This document shows positions 17,042 to 27,800 of a stretch of DNA of 64,000 nucleotides, one piece after another. Both the position numbers and the translations under genes were made by a program. Origin of the DNA: Ruegeria arenilitoris (GTDB taxonomy: Bacteria > Pseudomonadota > Alphaproteobacteria > Rhodobacterales > Rhodobacteraceae); contig NZ_WQCA01000004.1 of the NCBI RefSeq assembly GCF_013032445.1, positions 310,001 to 374,000 on the forward strand, read 5' to 3'. Within the stretch, counting starts at the first letter, position 1; every line of letters begins with the position of its first letter. The notes below the pieces were generated by a model. The model was not told where the DNA came from. It saw nothing but the letters and a program-made list of their open reading frames with translations, and searched no databases.

Positions 17042-19105
17042 TCAGTACGCGACCGAAGGAAGCCAGGTGGCAAGGGTCGGCCACAGGAAGACTAGCGCCA
17101 GACCGGTCAGCTGCAGCAGCACGAAGGGGATGATGCCCTTGTAGATATGCGTCAGCTTGATCTCGGGCGGGCAGACGCCTTTCAGGTAGAACAAGGCGAA
17201 GCCAACCGGCGGTGTCAGGAAGCTGGTTTGCAGCGTCACCGCGACCAGGATCACGAACCACACCAGTGCGGGTTCATCCAGAACGCCGAAGCCCGGGATG
17301 TCGATGCCAAGGCCGTTCACGATCGGGCGCATCAGCGGCAGAACGATCAGCGTGATCTCGATCCAGTCCAGCACAAAGCCCAGCAGGAAGACGATGAACA
17401 GGATGAAGAGGATCGTACCATTAGCGCCAAAGCCGGTGGATTGAACCACATGTTCGATCAGCTCATCCCCGCCCAGTTCGCGCAGAACGTACGAGAACAC
17501 GGTCGCACCCAGGAAGATCGCGAAGATGTAAGCGGTGGTGTTGAAGGTCGAGACCAATACGTTCCACAACTTAGCAAAGGTTAGCTTGCGATAGCCTAGC
17601 GCCAGCAGCGTCGCACCCAGTGCACCGATGCCCGAGGCTTCGGTCGGCGTGGTCAGACCCGCGAAGATTGAACCCAGAACCGCAAGGATCAGCATCAGGG
17701 TCGGGATGACGGCGATAAGCACGTCCTTGACAGCGGCCCAGTCGGGGGCTTTCGCACCTTCCGGCACCGGGGCCGCGTCGCGCTTCACCAGTGCAAGGAT
17801 GAAGATGTACGTCAGATACAGGCCTCCGATGATCACACCGGGGAAGACCGCAGCCATGAACAGATCACCGACAGACAGTGCCATCTGGTCGGCCATGATC
17901 ACCAGCATGATCGACGGCGGGATCAGGATGCCCAGCGTACCAGACGCCGAAACCACACCTGCCGCCAGCGTCGGCTGATACTTCTGCTGCATCATCGAGG
18001 GCAGCGACAGCACGCCCAGCAGAACAACAGATGCACCGATGATACCGGTCGAAGCCGCCAGAATGATCCCGATCAGGGTTACAGTGATCGCCAGACCACC
18101 GCGCACAGTACCGAACAAGCGCTGCATCGAGGACATCAGACGCTCGGCCACGCCGGATTCGTCCAGCATCAGGCCCATGAAGATGAACATCGGCAAGGCG
18201 ACCAGCACTGCGTTGGACATGGTCGCATAGACCCGGTTCACCACCGCGCCGAGGGTCAGGTAGTCGAGTCCAGTGAAGGTGCTCTCAAGCCCCGTCCACA
18301 GCATCAGATCGTTGTCGAACAGATATGCGAGACCGCAATAGGCCACGCCAACACCGGCCAGTACCCAGGCCACCGGGTAACCGGTGAACAGAAGCGCGAT
18401 GAACGTCAGGAACATCGCGATGACCAGCTTTTCCTCGGTCGTTTCAACAAGGAAGGTCAGCCCGACACAGACGGCGGCGAATACGGCCAGCACCAGCAGG
18501 ATACGACGCAGCGGCGCGCCTTCGCGCTCGGACGCCGGTCCATACATCAGCGCGTGCCCGTCATGGATCAGTCGCGCCAGAGCGGCCAGTGCCAGCAACA
18601 CGAAACTGATCGGAATGACCGCCTTGAACGCCCAGCGAGCAGGCAGACCGGTGGGGCTGTCCGACCGTTCGTTGACGCGGAAGCTTTCGTAGAAATAGTC
18701 ATATCCCTGATCGATCATCAGATAGATGAACGGGGTCAGCAGGGTCAGGATGCCGATCACCTCGATGACCCGCTGCGCGCGACGCGAAAGCTGCATATGC
18801 AGCACGTCCACACGCACGTGGCTGTCCGTGATCAAGGCATAGGAAATACCGATCATCGTGACGATGCCGTAGAAATGCCACTGGATCTCATCCAGTTTGG
18901 GGTAGTTCTGGCTGAACAGGTAGCGCAGCGAGACCTGGGTGAAAATCGCGCCCATCAGCAGCACGTTCGCCCACATGACCACATGGCCGATGGCCTTTAC
19001 GCCAGAGTCGATGGCGACAGCGATCTTCTGACGGTCTGTCTCGGGATGCTCCAGGATGCCTTCATAGGCTTCGACCGGATCGTTGAAGTTTTTTTGGCTG
19101 GCCAT
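17042..19105 (-). CDS. dctQM: TRAP transporter fused small/large permease (DctQ-DctM), probably for lactate
   Basis: A 687-residue inner-membrane TRAP permease. The first 200 residues hold four membrane segments of the DctQ small subunit. From about 225 to the end lie some 12 segments of DctM, with LFTGYPVAWVLAGVG at its start and conserved GILIPPSIMLVI in the middle. Fusion of the two is common in this subfamily. Transport would be driven by the sodium gradient. The binding-protein gene is 117 bases upstream and both lactate dehydrogenases are immediately downstream, so the cargo is most likely lactate or another short 2-hydroxy acid. Of two nearby ATGs, 19105 has AGGAA at proper spacing. 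Confidence 0.88.
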   Translation of the reverse strand: MASQKNFNDPVEAYEGILEHPETDRQKIAVAIDSGVKAIGHVVMWANVLLMGAIFTQVSLRYLFSQNYPKLDEIQWHFYGIVTMIGISYALITDSHVRVDVLHMQLSRRAQRVIEVIGILTLLTPFIYLMIDQGYDYFYESFRVNERSDSPTGLPARWAFKAVIPISFVLLALAALARLIHDGHALMYGPASEREGAPLRRILLVLAVFAAVCVGLTFLVETTEEKLVIAMFLTFIALLFTGYPVAWVLAGVGVAYCGLAYLFDNDLMLWTGLESTFTGLDYLTLGAVVNRVYATMSNAVLVALPMFIFMGLMLDESGVAERLMSSMQRLFGTVRGGLAITVTLIGIILAASTGIIGASVVLLGVLSLPSMMQQKYQPTLAAGVVSASGTLGILIPPSIMLVIMADQMALSVGDLFMAAVFPGVIIGGLYLTYIFILALVKRDAAPVPEGAKAPDWAAVKDVLIAVIPTLMLILAVLGSIFAGLTTPTEASGIGALGATLLALGYRKLTFAKLWNVLVSTFNTTAYIFAIFLGATVFSYVLRELGGDELIEHVVQSTGFGANGTILFILFIVFLLGFVLDWIEITLIVLPLMRPIVNGLGIDIPGFGVLDEPALVWFVILVAVTLQTSFLTPPVGFALFYLKGVCPPEIKLTHIYKGIIPFVLLQLTGLALVFLWPTLATWLPSVAY

Positions 19106-19176
19106 GGTCATTCCTCGCTCAGCAGCCCGGCGTGCAGGCAGTGATTGGTTAGAAATTCCGAGTTTTAAGAAAAGGA

Positions 19177-19205
19177 GCCGGAGCAGCGGTTGCAGCCGCC
19201 CCGGC
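19177..19205 (-). terminator. Hairpin plus T-tract between dctP and dctQM
   Basis: On the minus strand an imperfect GC-rich hairpin (outer arms GCCGG/CCGGC, inner GCGG/CCGC) is followed by CTCCTTTTCTT. It starts 17 bases after the binding-protein stop. A leaky terminator here would give more binding protein than permease, a common layout in importers. Confidence 0.45.
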
Positions 19206-19222
19206 GTCGTCAGTTAGGGAGG

Positions 19223-20272
19223 TTACTGACGAGGGAGAAAAGCGTTCGTTTTCCAGAGGTCATAACCGTCACGGAACTCGTTCATGTCGGTCAGAACCTG
19301 TGCAAAGAATGCGTCGTTTGCGGCTTCTTCAGCGGCAACCTCGTCCCAGGTTGCGCGGAACGTATCCAGCATCTCGGGCGACCACTGCTTGATGGTGACA
19401 CCGTTATTTTCAACGTTGTCGATCAGAGCGGCGTGCTGAATGGCTTCGCCTTCGGCAAAGCTGTCCGCCATCGAGGCCTTACAGGCGTTTTCGATGATCG
19501 CTTTGTGCTGATCGGTGGCTTCGTTCCAGACGTCCTTGTTGATCAGCAGTTCGAACACGGTCGCTTGCTGGTGCCAGCCGGGGAAGTAGTTGAATTTCAC
19601 CAGCTTGTGGAAGCCCAGACGCGCGTCGATGGCAGGCATCGAGAACTCGGTCGCGTCGATGGCGCCTTTTTCCAGTGCAGGGAAAATCTCACCACCCGGC
19701 AGCAGCGAGGTCGCAACGCCCAGTTTCTGCATCACTTTGCCGCCCAAGCCAAAGAAACGCATCTTCAGGCCGTTTAGGTCTTCGGGCGAGTTGATCTCGG
19801 TTGCGAACCAGCCCGAGGTTTCGGGGGCGATGATGGCGCAGGGCAGCACGTGCACGTTATAGCCCGCCTGATCGTACATCTCTTGGTACAATTTCAGGCC
19901 GTTGCCGTAATACATCCACGCCATGTATTCGCCTGCCTCGGGGCCGAACGGAACGGCCGAGAACAGCGGCGCGGCCGGGATTTTACCCGCCCAGTAACCG
20001 GCAGTGGTGTAGCCCGAGTTGATCTTGCCGGTGGAAACGGCATCCAGAATTTCAAACGGCGGAACCAGTTTGCCCGGCTCATAGACTTTCATCTTCAGCG
20101 TGCCACCCGACATCAGGTCCAGCTGTTCGGCCACGCGTGGGATCGGCGAGCCAAGGCCTGGCAGTTCTGTCGAGAATGCGATCGGGGTTTTCAGCAGCAG
20201 CTTGTCAGCGGCGACAGCGGGTGCGGCCAGCAGGCTGGCGGCTACGGCGAGGCTCGTCAGGGTCTTCTTCAT
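19223..20272 (-). CDS. TRAP transporter substrate-binding protein (DctP-type, lactate-like)
   Basis: A 349-residue periplasmic binding protein. Signal peptide 1-22 (ends PAVAA). Conserved family segments include AIDATEFSMPAIDARLG and NYFPGWHQQ, seen in TRAP proteins that bind 2-oxo- or 2-hydroxy-monocarboxylates such as the Thermus lactate protein. The frame runs 51 codons further upstream, but GGAGGAG lies directly before the ATG at 20272 and a signal peptide begins there. It is the first gene of the lactate operon, facing the GntR regulator across 334 bases with two matching operators. Ligand assignment is by family and neighbourhood. Confidence 0.88.
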   Translation of the reverse strand: MKKTLTSLAVAASLLAAPAVAADKLLLKTPIAFSTELPGLGSPIPRVAEQLDLMSGGTLKMKVYEPGKLVPPFEILDAVSTGKINSGYTTAGYWAGKIPAAPLFSAVPFGPEAGEYMAWMYYGNGLKLYQEMYDQAGYNVHVLPCAIIAPETSGWFATEINSPEDLNGLKMRFFGLGGKVMQKLGVATSLLPGGEIFPALEKGAIDATEFSMPAIDARLGFHKLVKFNYFPGWHQQATVFELLINKDVWNEATDQHKAIIENACKASMADSFAEGEAIQHAALIDNVENNGVTIKQWSPEMLDTFRATWDEVAAEEAANDAFFAQVLTDMNEFRDGYDLWKTNAFLPRQ

Positions 20273-20342
20273 GAAATCTCCTCCAGGTTGGTCAGGGCAA
20301 CTACCCCAATCAGTGGCGCAGGCTCTTCCAGCGCCCTTCCGG

Positions 20343-20361
20343 TGGTAAACTAACTTTACCA
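20343..20361. promoter_or_regulatory. GntR/FadR-type operator near dctP
   Basis: TGGTAAACTAACTTTACCA is a perfect inverted repeat with 7-bp arms and a 5-base spacer, 71 bases before the binding-protein start. The form fits FadR-subfamily GntR sites. A further GTTTACCAC at 20384-20392 mirrors GTGGTAAAC at 20342-20350. Confidence 0.65.
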
Positions 20362-20549
20362 GTAATAACCAGTCAACAAATTTGTTTACCACTGGACTTG
20401 CAGTTCTCGAGCAACAGGCCCTCAAAAGTGGATCAAGCTAAGGCATCCAGAAGCCCTTAGAAAACTAGGTTTGCATTTTATTTATGCGTTTTCATTGAAT
20501 TAAGCCCAACATCACTGCTGAATACGTTTGCTTGAATTTTTGACCAACA

Positions 20550-20568
20550 TGGTTATATTTATTTACCA
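20550..20568. promoter_or_regulatory. GntR/FadR-type operator near the regulator gene
   Basis: TGGTTATATTTATTTACCA is a second 19-base site of the same size and outer arms (TGGT...ACCA), 39 bases before the GntR start. Two sites flanking a 334-base divergent region suggest joint repression and autoregulation. No gene was seen in 20273-20606, which is AT-rich promoter DNA. Confidence 0.5.
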
Positions 20569-20606
20569 ATAACTCTTGATCTGACACCTAGCGGAGGCGC
20601 AGCGCC

Positions 20607-21383
20607 ATGAGCCCTACGGCGATTTTTGAACCGGTTGGACACGAATCGCTGGCCGAAGCCGTGGTGGCACAGATTGAGGATCTGATCGCGTCGGGCATCC
20701 TGAAACAGGGCCGCAAACTGCCTTCGGAGCGTGATCTTGCAGAAATGCTGCGGGTCTCTCGACCAAAGCTGCGCGAGGCTCTGGCGGTTCTGGAAGAACG
20801 CGGCCTTGTCACCACTCAACATGGCGAGGGCACTTTTGTTGCTGCCCTGACCGGGCAAGCGATGATGCCTGCGCTACTGGCACTTTACGAACGGCATGAG
20901 CCCGCCTTTTTCGACTATCTCGAGTATCGGCGCGAGCAGGAGGGCTTTGCCGCCCGTCTTGCGGCAAGACGGGCAACCAAGGCCGATAAAGAAAGAATTG
21001 CGGAAATCTTGTCCGAGAACGAGCGCGCATGGGAGGCAAATGACTCCAAAGCCGCCCAGGTGGCCGATTTCGCACTGCACACGGCAATCGTGGATGCCAG
21101 TCAGAACGCGACGCTGATCCACATGATGGCGTCGATCTATGAACTCACGCGCAAGGGTGTTTTCTACAACCGCGATTTCCTAAAGACGATTGACGGCACC
21201 GGCGAGCAGCTTTTAGCCCAGCATCTGGAACTGGGCAAAGCCGTGATCGACGGAGACGAGGAGCGTGCGGTTAAGGCCGCAACCGATCACATCGACTTTG
21301 TAGAAGCGTCCTTCAGATTGGGAATCGAGCGTAATCGCCGTGAAGCAATGGCTGAAAAACGCCGGATGCTCTCAGGGCAATAG
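20607..21383 (+). CDS. lldR: GntR-family (FadR/LldR type) lactate regulator
   Basis: A 258-residue regulator. Residues about 12-80 are the winged helix-turn-helix of the GntR family (SGILKQGRKLPSERDLAEML, then SRPKLREALAVLEERGLV). Residues about 100-240 form the all-helical FCD effector domain with a metal-site-like arrangement of Asp and His residues (DFALHTAIVDAS near 150-165, and ATDHIDF near the end). GGAGG precedes the ATG. It faces the TRAP/lactate operon and two matching operators lie between, so it probably represses lactate uptake and oxidation until lactate binds. The name is by analogy with LldR; pyruvate-type effectors are possible. Its 3' end overlaps the convergent IalB-family gene by 12 bases. 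Confidence 0.85.
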   Translation: MSPTAIFEPVGHESLAEAVVAQIEDLIASGILKQGRKLPSERDLAEMLRVSRPKLREALAVLEERGLVTTQHGEGTFVAALTGQAMMPALLALYERHEPAFFDYLEYRREQEGFAARLAARRATKADKERIAEILSENERAWEANDSKAAQVADFALHTAIVDASQNATLIHMMASIYELTRKGVFYNRDFLKTIDGTGEQLLAQHLELGKAVIDGDEERAVKAATDHIDFVEASFRLGIERNRREAMAEKRRMLSGQ

Positions 21384-21851
21384 ATCAGAGATTTTGCTGA
21401 ACCCCGCCAGATCGAAACCGAAAGAGATCGGGTCCCCGACCCGGTTTTTGCCTTCGATCGTCAACTGATCGCCAGCCCGCATCGCTGACATCCATTCCGG
21501 CGAGACAGGGGAACGGGCAAAGCAGCCTTGCGCTTCGCAGGTCAGGAATTCAAGGCGCGCAACTTCCGTGCCATCTACTTTGGCGACCAGCCCTTCGGAA
21601 AACAGCAAACCAAAGGGCAGGGTTAGCACGGTCTCGGCTTCCTCTTTCCCTGCGGGTTTCACAAATGCGATTGAGGTAAGCCTTTGATTGTTTTCCGTCA
21701 GAACAATGCTCTGAGTCATTTCGCAGATCAACTCGGACCCGTTGAGCAGATTGCTACAATTGACTGACCAAAGTGGCGCATTGTTTTCTTGCGCGGCAAG
21801 CGGGAATGCCAAGCCCAATGAGGCCCCCAAAGCGCAAATCCAAGTTTTCAT
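21372..21851 (-). CDS. Secreted IalB-family protein coupled to the giant autotransporter
   Basis: A 159-residue exported protein of the invasion-associated locus B (IalB) family. Residues 1-20 are a signal peptide. The mature part has two cysteine pairs (near NCSNLLNGSELICEM and TCEAQGCF) and the family pattern of short beta strands with LPFGLLFSEG. IalB-like proteins are periplasmic or outer-membrane linked and their biochemical role is unclear. AGGAA lies eight bases before the ATG at 21851; an ATG five codons upstream has no ribosome site. The start is only 18 bases after the autotransporter stop, with no terminator between, so the two should share an mRNA. A role in export or folding of the giant protein is possible but is inference. 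Confidence 0.75.
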   Translation of the reverse strand: MKTWICALGASLGLAFPLAAQENNAPLWSVNCSNLLNGSELICEMTQSIVLTENNQRLTSIAFVKPAGKEEAETVLTLPFGLLFSEGLVAKVDGTEVARLEFLTCEAQGCFARSPVSPEWMSAMRAGDQLTIEGKNRVGDPISFGFDLAGFSKISDLLP

Positions 21852-21869
21852 ACTGCTGTTCCTCATTGA

Positions 21870-24800
21870 TTAGAATTGTATTCCTAGGCCGAGACCAACC
21901 TGTAAGGCCTCGGTTGAGTCACCGAACATATGATCGAGGCTCAGATTGATAAAGCTGCTATCGTCCAGTGCGAACAGCCCCAACCGGGCCGAGACCAGCC
22001 CGTGTGTGTCACCGATGTAGCTGGTATTTGAGAACCCGCCATCTGCTGCGCTGGCACCCGAAAACCCTGCGCTAACCGAAACGGTGTCGTCCGACGACAG
22101 GATCGCGCCAGCCCGCAAGCTTGCACGCAGTTTCTGCGAAGCGCTCAAAACCTGTTCCGTCCCGATCTCAAGCGATGGCGTCAACGAGTAAATCATTTCG
22201 CTGTCGCCCTGCAGGACAACCCCTGACAGGGTTGCATCGCCGTTGCTTTCAGTTGCCAAACGCGTTGCATCAACGGCAACCTCTGGTCGCAGGTAAGCGC
22301 TGCCGCCAGCAAACCTGTGATCATAAGCAAAGCTCAGGCGCAGGTTCTGGTGGTTCATCTTGTGCTTGATCGAGCTGACACCAACAGTGTCCACAACATT
22401 TCCATTGGGCAGCACACCACTGATCCCGCCCGCTCTGTCAGTGTCGTAATCCGACCATCCCGCCGACAGCATGGCCGCGAATTCCCACGCGCCGGTATAT
22501 TTGGTCAGTGATGCACCCAGATTGAACCGATCCCCGGTGGCGTTGTAGTTCGATCCGTTCCGCAGACTGATTTGGTCATGACCGACCGCGAAACCGGCAT
22601 AAAGCTCATCTCCGACCGGCATACGGATACCAGCCGACAGGTTGGTATTGTTAATGTCCAGCTCATCGTAGATGCCAGTCTGTTCACGGTCGTAAAAGGA
22701 CCTTCCGCCCGAGAACCAGATACAAGTGCGTGGATCGTCACCGGCCTGATAGTCGGTGTACCGCTCGCAATTGTGCAGCACATCGGCAAAGACCCGAGTG
22801 CCATAGTACGCATCCACTGCATCTGAGGCGTAATCCCCTACCGTCAATGCATCGATGGCGGCGATGACCTCTTCTTCGGACGTCAGATTACCGATCAGGG
22901 CAAACAGCTCACCTTGTGCGGCGGCACCTCGCCCGTTCAGCACCTGATTGATATAGTCCCCAACGGCAGCCTGATTAGCGTTCATATTGGTGGTCGAGAA
23001 ATCCGGTGTGATCACCAGATCAATTGAACTGCCGTCCGAGGTCGAGCCGTTCAGACCAATCGAGTAATCCAGCACCACCGTGTCCTGAATTGTTGTGCCT
23101 GCATCTGCAGCCGTGCCTTCCGGATTGATGATGACCAGTGGCAAAGCCCGTTCCAGCGTGTTCAGCTGTGGTGACAGCGTGCCCCCTATTGTGGCATCGC
23201 CGGTGACATTGATCAGGTCGCTGTCACCGCCCGAAGCCCCCGAAGTCAAAAAGTACACATCAAAGACAGAGCTTGCTGTAGCGCCAAAAGCCAGGCTTCC
23301 GGTCAGGTTTGTGGTCTGACTGACATTTCCGGTAAAGGCAAAATCGCTGGCCTGAACGGTCGGTGACAGGGCTGTGTTCAGACCCCAATTCGCCCCCGGA
23401 ACAAAATCGCCATTCACCTGCATCAATCCGCCGACGCCCAGATTGATCGTGTCGAGCGCATAGAAAGCCCCGCCTTCCTCAACCGTCAAGCCATTGGTAC
23501 CTGCGCCCAGGTTCACGTTGCCCAGGGCGCTGCCTGCAAGCGAGATCTGATCATTACCACCGCTGCCATTCACCAGCTGGTTGTTCCCGGCGAGCAGCAC
23601 CGAGTTTTCAGACAAGGTCAACGCATTGTCCGTACCACCATCCACAATGATCGATGCGACGGCGTCCGCCTGTCCCGTGCCGCCCATCACAACGCCGTCG
23701 AACGCCAACGAGATAGCATCCGCCCCATCGCGCCCTTCGGATTGTGCCACAACGGCGATGCCGCCTTCGTTAACCGAAAGGATGTTGCCATTCAGTGCCA
23801 TATCAATAGCACCGCCGGACCCGGCACCGCCTGCAGCACCGCGGAAGATCGAATCCACCATACCGCCGCCGCCGCCCAACGACTGCGCCACAACGCCAAT
23901 CGCGTTTTCGCCGCTCGTCACGATATTGCCGGTTTGCGTAAATGCGACATCACCGCCGTCACCGCCATTGGCAGGCGAGAGGTTCACCGTCACTTGGCTT
24001 GGCTCCAGATCTGTCGACACGAGGCCGCCGCCGCCGCCAATGCTCTGGATGACGAAACCATGCGATCCGGATCCGCTTGTGGTCACATCCCCGATATTGG
24101 TGACGTCGACGTTACCACCGTCACCGGTTGAATCGTCCTGCGCACCCAGAGTGACATCCGCACGCCCAAGTCCAATGATGACCACTTCGCCGCCACCCGC
24201 GCCAATGCTTTGAACGCTCTGACCAAAGGACCGGTCACCACTGGTGAACACGTCGCCGTCCAACGAGAGATTGAGGTCGCCCCCATCGTTACGGAAACTG
24301 GGGTCTGAGCCCAGGATCACCGAAGCGAACTTGTTCGTGTCAGCCGTACCAGAGCTGTTCAGCACCAGTTTGCCGCCGCCGCCGCCAATAGACTGCACCG
24401 CACCAGCGGATGAGAACGCACCATCTGTGCCGACATCCCCCGTCCGGCTGCCGTTGACATCACCGCCACCGGCATCACTTGTGTTAATCGCGCCCAGACG
24501 CGCGGCGATGTCTATTCCGTCGCCGTCCTGCACATTGACATTAGTTGCCGCGGTCCCGCCGCCGCCACCGACACTCTGCAACATCAGACCAGTCGAGCGA
24601 TCGCTTGTCGTGGCGATGTTACCGGTATGCGACTGCGCAACCTGATTACCGGCTGTGCCCGATACATCATCACCACCCAGTGAGATATCGCTGGTGTAAA
24701 CAGTCCCGGTTCCACCTGCACTGGCGGATGCGGCCCGGAAATCGACCGATGTTTCAATATTGCCACCACCGCCATTTACAGATTGGCCGAATACAGCCTC

Positions 24801-27800
24801 GCTGCCCGCGCCATTCACAAGAATGTCTCCGGTCGAATTGACGGTTACTGTTCCCACGGATCCTGTGGTGCCCTCGCGCGCGCCCAGCAATTGCGACACC
24901 GTGTAATCCAACGCCGAAACCAGTGGGGAGGATACCGAATACCCGGCATTGCCACCACCACCGCCAACGGATTGCGCAAAGATGCCAAACCCGTCTTCGG
25001 CGTTCACGATGATGGCGCCTGTGTGGTTGACCGTGACGTCGCCACCATCCGCGCCATCCCCACCCGATCCGCCAATAGCGATCTTCGAATAGGACCTGCC
25101 GGTCATGGTGTTTTTGAGGTCGTTTACATCCATGGCAACGGCCAAGCCGCCATTACCACCGCCGCCGCCAACGGATTGCGCATAAACGCCATAGGCCCCC
25201 GCGCCATCCACACGGATGTCGCCGCTGTTGGTGACAACGACGTTGCCCGCAACATTACCGCTGCCGCCAGAACCGCCGATATTCAACTGCGCGGTCGGCG
25301 AACTGTTGTCCCCAGTCTTAAGCCGCAGTGTCCCCGTTATCGAGCTGCCGCCGTTACCGCCCCCGCCGCCGACGGACTGTGCAAAGATACCGTGGGCAAC
25401 AGCGCCGGTAGTCACAATCATCCCGTCATTGCTGACCGAAACATTGCCGCCGGTACCGCCGGTACCGCCCGAGCCACCCAGACCAAATTGCAGCGCCCGC
25501 CGTGTGCTGGCCTCGGCCCCGCCATAGCGGCCATCGACCGAAATCGTCGAGCCGCCATTGCCGCCGCCGCCTCCAACGGATTGCGCAAAGATCCCGTGGC
25601 TTTCCGCACCTGTGGTCAGGATCGTCCCGTCGCTTTCGTTCGCAACGATCACCGTGCTGCCAGCCCCGCCGGTGCCCCCGGTGCCTCCGATCAAAATGGC
25701 GTTTGTGGTTGCCCCGTCCGATGACCGGCCCAGAATGATGTTGCGCACCTGTTGCGCGTCACCACCGCCGCCACCGACGGACTGAGCATAGATACCAACG
25801 GACTTATCGCCCGTGGTCTGGATCAGGTCACGGTTGGTTACGGAAACCGCTGCAGACACAGCACTTGTGCCACCGTTGCCACCAATGGACAGGGTCGCGG
25901 TATTACCGATCTCTTTCCGCAGGCTGATGATGCGGTTTTCGACCACACCCCCCATGCCGCCGCCGCCGCCGACCGACTGGGCGTAGATACCGTGCGCCAT
26001 GGTGCCTTCGGTGGTGATGATCCCGTCACTGACCACAGTTACCGTGTCAGATGTCATGCCGTCGCCACCGGTGCCGCCGATATTGATCGACGCAGTTGTG
26101 CCGACCGTTGACGGATTGACCACCGCCTTGATCGTGTCGAGGTTCGACTGACCGGCCTGCACCATCCCGCCGGTACCGCCTGCCCCGCCAATGGATTGCG
26201 CCATCAGGCCGACCGAGCGGTCTCCGAACGTGGCGATCCGTGCGGTGTTGGTCACATCAACCTGGCCGCCAATACCGCCCGTGCCGCCAGTGCCACCAAT
26301 GGACAGAGCAACCGAGATACCCTTACCGGCCGAGTTGCTGGCTTTGCCGCCATTACCTCCACCGCCGCCAACGGACTGCGCAAACACACCATGGGCATCT
26401 GTGCCCTGCGTGACCACAGTGCCCGCGACCACCGAAGTCACATCGCCCGCAGTGCCACCTGTGCCACCCTCCAAACCAACCGAAAGGCTGGCTTTGTTGC
26501 CTTTGCTGTCTCCGGTTTTGGGCGTGCCGATGCTGACCGAGGTCGACGACGAGTTACCGCCGCCATTGCCAATCGACTGGGCAAAGAACCCGTAAGACCG
26601 GTTACCCGTTGTGCTGATGACACCGTTCGAGCTGGCATATACATCGCCACCGCTGCCGCCTGTACCACCTGTCCGACCGATCTGGATGTTGACGTTGCCG
26701 CCATCCACCGAGGTCGACGCCGAGTTGTAACCCGCGTTACCGCCGCCGCCGCCAACGGATTGAGCAAACAATCCATGGGAATCTGCGCCAGAGGTCGTGA
26801 TGTTTCCGGTGTTGCGAACATCAACCGAGCCGCCGATGCCGCCCTCGCCCGTACCGCCTCCAATAGCCAAACCAAAACCTTTGTTGGTCGCATCTGAGGC
26901 CAGTTCGTAGGTCATGCCAAGGTTCAAAGCCGCATTACCGCCGCCGCCGCCGATGGACTGACCAAATACGCCGTGGCTGCTGTCTTGCAGCGTAACGATA
27001 TCGCCATAGTGGTCGACATCCACGGTGCCGCCGTCCCCGGCGGTCCCGGCATCACCACCGATAGCGACAACGGCCGATACGCCGGTCTTGTTGCCAGAGG
27101 AATCTGCCGGGTTGGTTTTGCCTTCAAGCTCGTCCAGCACCTTATTGTAATTGGCAATGACCGAGTCATCGACACCTGTATTGGTTGGTGTCTTGCGATC
27201 AGTCGAGTCGCCGGTGCCGCCGTTGCTCTGGTTGCCGGTGGTCTTGCTGATACCCACAACCGCGTTGATCCCGGCGTCTCCGCCGCCACCGCCGATGCTG
27301 GACGCTTCGATCCCGTGCGAGCCCACTCCGTCGGTCGTGATGGTTCCCGCCGCCAGTGCGGCTGTGCCGCGCGCAACGGTCACATCGCCTGCGTCTCCAC
27401 CGCCGCCGCCAAAGCCGCCGATCCCCATGGCGATGGGTGAGCTGTCCTTGGTGCCGACAAAGGTCGCATTGATGCCGCCGGTACCACCACCGCCACCGAT
27501 GCTTTGGGCAAAGATACCACGCGCGTGATAACCATTGGTCGATATTGCGCCGGTTTGTACAACTGAAACGTTCCCTGCATCCGCCCCGGTACCCCCGTGA
27601 CCGCCCAGACCACCGACGATGCTCAGATCAGTCTTGCCGTCGGAGTTGTTGGAGTCTCCATAGTTCAACTGCCCGGTGACGTTCAGCGCACCATTGCCGC
27701 CACCGCCCGCGATGGATTGGGCCAGAACGCCGTGCTTCCAATTCCCGGCAACCGATACCGTGCCAGAGTGGTCAACAGTCACATCACCCGAGACATTGCC

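Noticed and set aside
15806..17095. Plus-strand open frame opposite lldD
   Set aside because: Same reason: composition typical of antisense reading, and lldD has all catalytic motifs.
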